Positions 1 to 4,464 of a stretch of DNA of 18,471 nucleotides are shown piece after piece (positions within the stretch are counted from its first letter, which is position 1; the number at the start of each line of letters is the position of its first letter). Both the position numbers and the translations under genes were made by a program. Under the pieces are notes generated by a model. That model ran no database searches. It was not told the DNA's origin and saw only the letters and a list, made by a program, of their open reading frames with translations. This DNA comes from JTS-RE9 sp964649195 (GTDB taxonomy: Bacteria > Planctomycetota > Phycisphaerae > Phycisphaerales > Phycisphaeraceae). The DNA lies in the NCBI GenBank assembly GCA_964649195.1, contig CAZYPK010000105.1:1-18471 (forward strand), in the 5' to 3' direction.

Positions 1-768
1 AAGCGGCTGGCCGAGCATGACGGCCTCGGCCTCGATGCCGCCCACGCCCCAGCCGACGACGCCCAGGCCGTTGATCATGGTGGTGTGGCTGTCGGTGCCG
101 ACGCAGGAGTCGGGGTAGAGGGCGGGGGGGAATTTCGGATTTGGGATTTCGGATTTGGGATTTGAAATTTCAGATTTGAGATTGGCTGCCTCATCCCACA
201 CGACCTTGGCCAGATACTCAAGATTCACCTGATGCACGATGCCCGTCGCCGGCGGGACGACGCTGAAGTTGTTGAACGCCTTCTGGCCCCACTTGAGGAA
301 CTGGTAGCGTTCGCCGTTGCGTTCGAACTCGTGCCGGCTGTTGATGGTCAGGGCCATGCCGCTGGCGAAGGCATCGACCTGCACGGAGTGATCGATGACC
401 AGGTCGCAGGGGACCAGCGGGTTGACCTTCTGCGGATCGCCGCCCATGCGGACCATCGCCGATCGCATCGCGGCCAGATCGACGACGCAAGGCACACCCG
501 TAAAATCCTGAAGCACGACGCGGCCGGGCATGTAGGGGATCTCGGTCTCGCCGACGCTCCCGGCGTTGTAGCCGGCCAGGGCGCGGACCGCATCCTCGCT
601 GACGATGTAGCCATCAAGATTGCGCAGCACCGCCTCGAGCAACACCTTGATCGAATAAGGCAGCCTGTCGATGTCGCCGACGCTCTTGAGGGCGTCCAGC
701 CTGTAAACGGTGCGGGAGCCGACGGGAAAATCGACGGTGGTCTTGGCGTTGAAAGTGTCGAGGCTCAT
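1..768 (-). CDS. acnA: Aconitate hydratase (AcnA/IRP1-type), N-terminal 256 residues; gene runs off the left edge
   Basis: Interconverts citrate and isocitrate in the TCA cycle in the cytoplasm, using a [4Fe-4S] cluster. The translation starts MSLDTFNAKTTVDFPVGSRT and carries AcnA-family signatures: LPYSIKVLLEAVLRN (about residues 36-50), GIVHQVNLEYLAKVV (about 176-190) and VGTDSHTTMINGLGV followed by GWGVGGIEAEAVMLGQP at the window edge. The cluster-binding cysteines would lie further left, outside the window. The ATG at 766-768 is preceded by AAGGA six bases upstream, which decides the start. Oddity: between WD (191-192) and LYPDS (217-221) there are about 24 residues where known AcnA/IRP1 proteins have about five. 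The extra residues are encoded by a 7-bp repeat array (129-184) that keeps the frame open and has no stop. A pseudogene is possible but unlikely, since the frame resumes perfectly conserved sequence. Confidence 0.95.
   Translation of the reverse strand, partial: MSLDTFNAKTTVDFPVGSRTVYRLDALKSVGDIDRLPYSIKVLLEAVLRNLDGYIVSEDAVRALAGYNAGSVGETEIPYMPGRVVLQDFTGVPCVVDLAAMRSAMVRMGGDPQKVNPLVPCDLVIDHSVQVDAFASGMALTINSRHEFERNGERYQFLKWGQKAFNNFSVVPPATGIVHQVNLEYLAKVVWDEAANLKSEISNPKSEIPNPKFPPALYPDSCVGTDSHTTMINGLGVVGWGVGGIEAEAVMLGQPL
129..184. repeat. Eight-unit degenerate heptanucleotide array inside acnA
   Basis: Eight consecutive 7-mers on the plus strand: ggaattt, cggattt, gggattt, cggattt, gggattt, gaaattt, cagattt, gagattg. 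Seven end in ATTT. The array lies within the acnA reading frame. Three heptads equal 21 nt, so it is translated as a 7-residue repeat (KSEISNP, then KSEIPNP). The same style of word (rc AAATCTC) appears in the intergenic elements at 1583-1726 and 18146-18373. Unlike those, this copy has only one arm and no central hairpin. Confidence 0.9.
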
Positions 769-772
769 GTTG

Positions 773-802
773 AATCCTTGGTGCGGTTGCGAGCCAAGGA
801 TT
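773..802. promoter_or_regulatory. Perfect 9-bp inverted repeat spanning the acnA promoter and Shine-Dalgarno
   Basis: The arms are AATCCTTGG (773-781) and CCAAGGATT (794-802), perfectly complementary, with a 12-nt spacer. Half-site centres are 21 bp apart, close to two helical turns, which suits a dimeric DNA-binding protein. One arm contains the acnA Shine-Dalgarno (AAGGA on the minus strand) and the other overlaps the predicted -10 box. If transcription starts upstream of 802, the same sequence could instead form an RNA hairpin hiding the ribosome site. Function is inferred; only the symmetry is seen. Confidence 0.55.
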
Positions 803-808
803 CTAGCA
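800..808 (-). promoter_or_regulatory. Extended -10 promoter element for acnA
   Basis: On the minus strand the sequence reads TGCTAGAAT, an extended -10 (TG-N-TAGAAT; 5 of 6 to TATAAT). The -35 region at the proper distance is weak (CTGAAT). The predicted start of transcription, near 793, gives a leader of about 25 nt to the acnA ATG. Confidence 0.45.
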
Positions 809-862
809 TTTTTTGAAGGGTGATTCAGTCCGGCACGTTTTGGCTCTCAGTGCTCCACCCCA

Positions 863-889
863 GGCACGCGGACTTCAAGTCCGCGTGCC
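863..889. repeat. 13-bp perfect palindrome (hairpin repeat)
   Basis: GGCACGCGGACTT (863-875) and AAGTCCGCGTGCC (877-889) are perfect complements around a single C. As RNA this would be an 11-bp stem with a TTCAA loop. It has no T-tract on either side, so it is not a canonical terminator. It lies between the small secreted-protein gene and acnA, on the acnA 5' side, and is of the same hairpin-repeat style as those at 11729 and 11899. Confidence 0.85.
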
Positions 890-910
890 CCCCGGCCCCC
901 CGGCCCCCCC
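888..910 (-). other. Three G-tracts on the minus strand (possible G-quadruplex)
   Basis: On the minus strand there are G-runs of 7, 6 and 6 separated by CC, immediately next to the palindrome at 863-889. The longest run could split to supply a fourth tract. It lies about 120 bp upstream of the acnA start. The run structure is seen; quadruplex formation is only a possibility. Confidence 0.4.
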
Positions 911-924
911 GTTTCTGCTCCATG

Positions 925-958
925 AGAAAACCCGGATGGTGCGCTGCCATCCGGGTGG
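925..958 (-). terminator. Intrinsic terminator of the small secreted-protein gene
   Basis: On the minus strand ACCCGGATGG pairs perfectly with CCATCCGGGT (10 bp, loop CAGCGCA) and is followed by TTTTCTC. It begins about 36 nt past the TAA stop of the gene at 994-1329 and lies in the correct orientation to end that transcript before acnA. Confidence 0.8.
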
Positions 959-993
959 GGTTTCGACGGGGTTTTCTTGTTCAGCGTGTCGTG

Positions 994-1329
994 TTACCAA
1001 TCACAGTGACGCGAGTAGCCGCCGCGGTACCCGCCGTGATAGTGCCCGTGATGGACGGGCTGCGAGTAATAGACGGGGCGGTGGTACACGACCGGCGGAG
1101 CGTAGTAGCGCACCGGTGGCGGGCAATAGACGGGGGCGGGATGATAGATCGGTCGGGGTGGGTGACAGATCACCGGCCCGCCGTAGTACCCGCCGCCGTA
1201 GCCACCGATTTGCACATCGACATGGAAACCGCTGCGATACCCATGTCCGCTTCGCCCGGCCTGAGCCTGCGCGGGGGCAAGCCCCATCACCAGCAGAGCC
1301 ACACAACCGGCGATAGCCAGAGCTTTCAT
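994..1329 (-). CDS. Small secreted Gly/Tyr/Pro/His-rich protein, function unknown
   Basis: 111 residues. The start at 1327-1329 is fixed by a strong AAGGAGG seven bases upstream, the best ribosome site in the window, so the longer in-frame ORF beginning near 1500 is rejected. Residues 1-24 form a signal peptide (MKALAIAGCVALLVMGLAPA, then QAQA) with likely cleavage after AQA. The mature part is low-complexity: a Gly/Tyr segment (IGGYGGGYYGG), then Pro/Tyr/His units (ICHPPRPIYHP, VYCPPPVRYYAPP, VVYHRPVYY), then a Gly/His/Tyr tail ending in RHCDW. Three cysteines and many histidines would suit metal binding or a cross-linked envelope component, but no family is recognised. It is followed by its own terminator, so it is probably monocistronic. 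Confidence 0.75.
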   Translation of the reverse strand: MKALAIAGCVALLVMGLAPAQAQAGRSGHGYRSGFHVDVQIGGYGGGYYGGPVICHPPRPIYHPAPVYCPPPVRYYAPPVVYHRPVYYSQPVHHGHYHGGYRGGYSRHCDW

Positions 1330-1400
1330 GCGAACCTCCTTGCGAGTTGCCTCGCGGCCCTGGGAAGCCCGCCCGCAACGTGCGGACGAGTGGGCCGCGA

Positions 1401-1430
1401 TTTGTACGCGTACGTACATCGCCACGGCAA
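1401..1430 (-). promoter_or_regulatory. Candidate promoter for the small secreted-protein gene
   Basis: On the minus strand TTGCCG (1430-1425) and TACAAA (1406-1401) are 18 bp apart, each matching the sigma70 boxes at 4 of 6 positions. This would give a leader of about 65 nt before the gene's strong Shine-Dalgarno. The match is modest. Confidence 0.3.
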
Positions 1431-1461
1431 GCCGCGTGCGAGAGTTCCGATCATTGCAAAA

Positions 1462-1519
1462 AGGGTGAAAAAAGCGAAAAAAACGGAACATCGGCGTCAA
1501 AAGCGAGCCATTTCACCCT
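1462..1519. repeat. 9-bp inverted repeat in an A-rich intergenic stretch
   Basis: AGGGTGAAA (1462-1470) and TTTCACCCT (1511-1519) are perfect complements 40 bp apart. The sequence between and after them is A-rich, with recurring AAAGCG and AAACGG words. It lies in the roughly 420-bp gene-free stretch 1330-1753. Apart from this, the candidate promoter at 1401-1430 and the element at 1583-1726, I see nothing in that stretch, and no rpmH is encoded there. Confidence 0.5.
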
Positions 1520-1582
1520 GAAAAAGCGGAAAACGGGGAGTGTGAGCGGGGCATTTTCCCCAGTCTGACAGGATCGAACCAA

Positions 1583-1726
1583 AAGCTCCAAATCACAATC
1601 GGCAAATCTCAAACAAGTTCCAGGAACTTCTGAATAACCCCCGATGTACCGTGAACCAGGGATCGCGAAGCCGCAAGCGGCTTGGGCGTGAGGTTATTCA
1701 GGAAGCCCGATTGTGATTTGGAGCTT
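1583..1726. repeat. Palindromic heptad-repeat element, copy A (upstream of rnpA)
   Basis: The outer arms are perfect 20-bp inverted repeats: 1583-1602 pairs with 1707-1726. Inner arms CTTCTGAATAACC (1627-1639) and GGTTATTCAGGAAG (1692-1705) pair with one bulge. Between them lie CCGATGTAC (1641-1649) and the hairpin module GCCGCAAGCGGC (1670-1681). The left flank has 7-bp periodicity (CAAATCT, CAAACAA at 1603-1616). This is the same family as copies at 6385-6449 and 18146-18373, in the opposite orientation. It ends 27 bp before the rnpA start codon. Confidence 0.88.
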
Positions 1727-1753
1727 CCGGCTTCACCGGCTTAGGATCAACGG

Positions 1754-2191
1754 ATGGCCACTCCCTTGCCGCATCGCCACCGTCTGACCCGCCGGCAGAG
1801 GCTTCGCGGGCAGGATGCGTTCAAGCATGTTTTTGAGGCGAACCTGCGCAAGGATGCCGGGCCGTTCTCGTTGCTGGGCGTGCCCAATGGGGAAGCGCAT
1901 CTTCGGTTGGGCATCAGCATCGGCCGCCGGGTGGGGTCGGCGGTCAGGCGCAATCGCATCAAACGGCTGCTGCGCGAAGCCTTCCGCCTGACCCAACACG
2001 ACTGGCCCGCAGGCTACGATCTGGTCTGCGTGGTCAGGCCCCACGTGCCGCGACCGCTGGCCGAGTATCAACGCATGCTCTCCAACACCATCCGCTCGCT
2101 CCATTCGGAATGGGAGAGGCGGCGCGGAAAATCAGGAAAGCAGGAAAGCAGGAAAACAGGAAATGAGGAGAATGGAGCGCCTGCTGCGTGA
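1754..2191 (+). CDS. rnpA: Ribonuclease P protein component
   Basis: 145 residues. Basic protein cofactor that helps the RNase P RNA cleave the 5' leader from precursor tRNAs in the cytoplasm. The family signature RRNRIKRLLREAFR is at residues 64-77, preceded by LGISIGRRVGSAV and followed by the YDLVCVVRP strand. The start is MATPLPHRHRLTRRQ, where LTRRQ-type residues mark the usual N-terminus. The body ends near residue 125 (SEWERRR). The last about 20 residues (GKSGKQESRKTGNEENGAPAA region) are encoded by the left arm and loop of the repeat element at 2132-2271, so the C-terminal tail is repeat-derived. rpmH, normally just upstream, is absent; yidD follows. Identification is secure. Confidence 0.96.
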   Translation: MATPLPHRHRLTRRQRLRGQDAFKHVFEANLRKDAGPFSLLGVPNGEAHLRLGISIGRRVGSAVRRNRIKRLLREAFRLTQHDWPAGYDLVCVVRPHVPRPLAEYQRMLSNTIRSLHSEWERRRGKSGKQESRKTGNEENGAPAA

Positions 2192-2271
2192 TAATAATGA
2201 TGATCGAAGCCGCAGCGTCCTCGCTGCGCCTGCCTTGAATTTCCTGCTTTCCTGTTTTCCTGCTTTCCTGT
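2132..2271. repeat. Palindromic octanucleotide-repeat element between rnpA and yidD
   Basis: The left arm 2132-2164 has 8-bp units (CAGGAAAG, CAGGAAAG, CAGGAAAA, CAGGAAAT). Its reverse complement is the right arm 2239-2271, 30 of 33 positions matching. In the loop, 2208-2228 is a hairpin module (CGCAGCG and CGCTGCG arms on the minus strand) that is identical over 21 nt to 4280-4300, inverted. The left arm lies inside the rnpA reading frame. The right arm ends 9 bp before the yidD ATG, so yidD has no visible Shine-Dalgarno. Confidence 0.88.
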
Positions 2272-2280
2272 TTTTCCTCC

Positions 2281-2490
2281 ATGCTCTCCCGTCTGCTCAT
2301 TTTCTTTGTGCTCGTTTACCGCGTGACGCTTGGGCGTTTCATGGGCGGGCACTGTCGATTTCACCCCACGTGCAGCCAGTACATGATCGACGCCATCCAC
2401 AAGCACGGCCCGATCCGCGGCACATGGCGCGGCCTCAAACGCATCGGGCGATGTCACCCTTGGGGCGGTGATGGATATGATCCGGCATGA
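2281..2490 (+). CDS. yidD: Membrane protein insertion efficiency factor YidD
   Basis: 69 residues, a normal full length for the family. It is a small membrane-associated protein that assists YidC/Sec insertion of inner-membrane proteins. Family hallmarks are visible: CRFHPTCSQYMIDAI (residues 25-39), HGPIRGTW, and GLKRIGRCHPWGGDGYDP (residues 51-68), including the conserved cysteines and the CHP motif. The hydrophobic N-terminus (LLIFFVLVYRV) fits a membrane-associated helix. The ATG abuts a repeat element and lacks a Shine-Dalgarno. The rnpA-yidD order is the conserved one, but yidC does not follow; a YihY-type gene does. Confidence 0.95.
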   Translation: MLSRLLIFFVLVYRVTLGRFMGGHCRFHPTCSQYMIDAIHKHGPIRGTWRGLKRIGRCHPWGGDGYDPA

Positions 2491-2494
2491 ACAT

Positions 2495-2588
2495 AAGTTC
2501 CGAGTTTCGAGTTCCGAGTTCTGAGTTTTCGGAACCATGAAGTCTTCAATGCCATAACTCGGAACTCGGAACTCGAAACTCGGAACTT
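2495..2588. repeat. Palindromic heptad-repeat element between yidD and the YihY-family gene
   Basis: The left arm 2495-2529 is five 7-bp units (aagttcc, gagtttc, gagttcc, gagttct, gagtttt). The right arm 2554-2588 is its reverse complement, 33 of 35 positions matching. The 24-nt loop holds a small palindrome, TGAAG-T-CTTCA. If transcribed with yidD and the next gene it would form a very long stem. It starts four bases after the yidD stop codon. Confidence 0.9.
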
Positions 2589-2615
2589 GTTTTTTGCCGA
2601 TGATTCGATAGCGTC

Positions 2616-4172
2616 ATGCGTAAGCTCTTTGAGGAAATCAAGCTGTTTCTTCGCCGTGCGATCAGTTCGCCGGTGGGGGAGCTGACGCGCGCCCAGCGGG
2701 TGGCGCGGTTCTGGATCGATCTGGTCTGGCACTGCGCCCGGGCTCTGCGGCACGACCGTGCCGGCGAGATGGCGGCGGCGCTGACCTATCGCACCATCTT
2801 CAGCCTCATTCCGCTTTTGGTCACTTTGCTGCTGGTTTTTCAGGCTTTTCGCGGCCTTGACGAGGTCCGCCGCGAACTGGAGCCGATGGTTTACAAGTTC
2901 ATGGGCATCGATGATCTTCAGACCAGCACGCCAATTCCGGGGCTGGACACCCCCGATCCCGACGCCAAGACCCCCGACCCCGCACCGGCCACCCCTGATG
3001 GAAAGGCGGATGAAAAAGCGGATGACGACGCGAAGGAAGTCGTCCCGCCGGCGCCGGATGATCCACCGGCCAAAGATGCCGGCCCCGGCGACGAGAAGCA
3101 GCCCGGCGCGCCGCCTCATGCCGTCGCGGAGAAGCAGTTCAAGTTTCGCGTGGATGAGTTTCTGCGAAACCTGACCACGCAGGTGGCTTCGCTCGATTTC
3201 AAGAGCATCGGCGTGGTCGGCCTGGTGCTGTTCATCTGGGCCGCGATCGATCTGGTGGTCACGCTGGAGCTGAACTTCAACCGTGTCTTCAACAGTCCCG
3301 ATGGCCGGCCCTGGCTTCGACGCATTCCGATCTACTGGGCGGTGATCACGCTCGGACCGGTGCTGGTCTGGTTGAGCCTGTCGATCGCGGGCAGGCTCGT
3401 CGGCGCCGCCGAGCAGGTTCCCTTCCTGGGCGGCATCATTCAATGGTTCAGCAGCCTCTTCGCCCTGGCGGCAAGCTGGCTGCTGCTGTTCCTGCTCTAC
3501 AAGCTGATGCCCAACACCAACGTCCACGCCGGCTCGGCGCTGGCCGGCGCATTCGTCGCCGCCGTGCTGTGGGAACTGGGCAAGTACGGCTTTGGCCTGT
3601 ACGTCAACAAGGCCCTGCCTTATGCGAAGATTTACGGCGCCCTGGGGCTGATTCCGCTCTTTCTTTTCTGGGTCTATATCACCTGGATCATCGTGCTGTT
3701 CGGCCTGGAGCTGACCTACACCTTGCAGGCGATGAACAGCCGTCGCTTCAAGTATGAGCTGCCCACGCAGGCCCAAGGGGCGGTGCCTGGCGATCCGCAG
3801 TGGATCATTCCGATCATGACGCAGATCGGGCAGAGCTTCGTGCAGGGCCAGGCGATCGACAGCCACGCGCTGGCGGACCGGCTGTCGCTGCCGGACCGGG
3901 CGATCGTGGATTTCAACCTTCGGCTGGAAAAGGCCGGGCTGATTCACCGCGTGCAACATGCGGATGATGCGCTGGCGCAGTATGCGTTGTCCCTGCTTCC
4001 CGATCAGATTCGCATCAGCCGGCTGCTCGAGGTGGCGGACTCGATGCGCCACGCTTCGGACCCCTCGCGCCAGCAGGCAGGCTGGGAACTGTTGCGGACG
4101 CTGGCCAAGGCCCAGACCGATGCCGCAGGAGAGATGACGCTGGCCTCGCTGCTGAAGGCGAACGGCGGGTAG
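2616..4172 (+). CDS. YihY/BrkB (UPF0761) family inner-membrane protein with an acidic Pro-rich insert and C-terminal extension
   Basis: 518 residues. The family is a multi-pass inner-membrane protein of uncertain transport or export function, despite the historical name 'virulence factor BrkB/ribonuclease BN'. Diagnostic segments are RAGEMAAALTYRTIFSLIPLLVTLLLVFQ split at about 48-76, then hydrophobic helices near 197-217, 238-258, 280-297, 305-325 and 340-370 with MPNTNVHAGSALAGAFVAAVLWE and YGALGLIPLFLFWVYITWIIVLFG character. Two oddities: residues about 103-172 are an insert rich in Pro, Asp, Lys and Ala (DTPDPDAKTPDPAP-type) after the first membrane helix, probably a flexible periplasmic loop; and residues about 385-518 form a soluble C-terminal domain whose ALADRLSLPDRAIVDFNLRLE resembles a winged-helix fold. 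The start follows a repeat element by 27 bp. Confidence 0.88.
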   Translation: MRKLFEEIKLFLRRAISSPVGELTRAQRVARFWIDLVWHCARALRHDRAGEMAAALTYRTIFSLIPLLVTLLLVFQAFRGLDEVRRELEPMVYKFMGIDDLQTSTPIPGLDTPDPDAKTPDPAPATPDGKADEKADDDAKEVVPPAPDDPPAKDAGPGDEKQPGAPPHAVAEKQFKFRVDEFLRNLTTQVASLDFKSIGVVGLVLFIWAAIDLVVTLELNFNRVFNSPDGRPWLRRIPIYWAVITLGPVLVWLSLSIAGRLVGAAEQVPFLGGIIQWFSSLFALAASWLLLFLLYKLMPNTNVHAGSALAGAFVAAVLWELGKYGFGLYVNKALPYAKIYGALGLIPLFLFWVYITWIIVLFGLELTYTLQAMNSRRFKYELPTQAQGAVPGDPQWIIPIMTQIGQSFVQGQAIDSHALADRLSLPDRAIVDFNLRLEKAGLIHRVQHADDALAQYALSLLPDQIRISRLLEVADSMRHASDPSRQQAGWELLRTLAKAQTDAAGEMTLASLLKANGG

Positions 4173-4350
4173 TCAGGGGGCAGGGAACAGGAGACAGGGG
4201 ACAGGAGACAAGAAAAAGTCCACACAGCCGCTTGCGGCTTCGCTCTGATTCCTGTCCCCTGTCCCCTGTTCCGCAGACGCGCAGCGAGGACGCTGCGGCT
4301 ATGAATCCACCCTGTTTCCTGTCTCCTGTTTCCTGCCCTCTGCCCTCTGA
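4173..4350. repeat. Compound palindromic heptad-repeat element between the YihY-family and HEAT genes
   Basis: It begins directly after the YihY-family stop. The left arm 4173-4210 has 7-bp units (tcagggg, gcaggga, acaggag, acagggg, acaggag). The right arm 4313-4350 is its reverse complement at about 31 of 38 positions. A middle array, 4249-4271 (cctgtcc units), can pair with the left arm instead. Two hairpin modules lie inside: AGCCGCTTGCGGCT (4226-4239), shared with copies A, B and C, and 4280-4300 (CGCAGCG-AGGA-CGCTGCG), identical over 21 nt to 2208-2228 inverted. The rest of the gap to 4464 shows no gene. Confidence 0.87.
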
Positions 4351-4464
4351 ATCACGCACCTCGATCGAATGGCCGATGTAGAACTGGCGCCGCTTTTTCA
4401 GCGTATCGTTATCGGTCCGGTTGGCATGGGGTCGCATGGACACATCGCTCTTGGGAGACGCACC

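Noticed and set aside
129..184. CRISPR-like array
   Set aside because: The units are 7 bp with no spacers, and no cas genes are present.
1583..1726. Insertion sequence or MITE with an identifiable parent transposon
   Set aside because: There is no transposase in the window and no clear target-site duplication flanking the elements; they are reported as repeats of unknown mobility.
2454..4052. Long minus-strand open frame of 532 codons opposite the YihY-family gene
   Set aside because: It is the antisense of a clearly conserved membrane protein gene, composed of Arg/Gln/His-rich sequence with no family resemblance; such frames are common in GC-rich DNA.
4369..4464. Upstream ATG start adding 32 residues to the HEAT protein
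   Set aside because: It would bury the lipoprotein signal and lipobox; the ATG at 4465 has both a GGGAG and a classical signal sequence.
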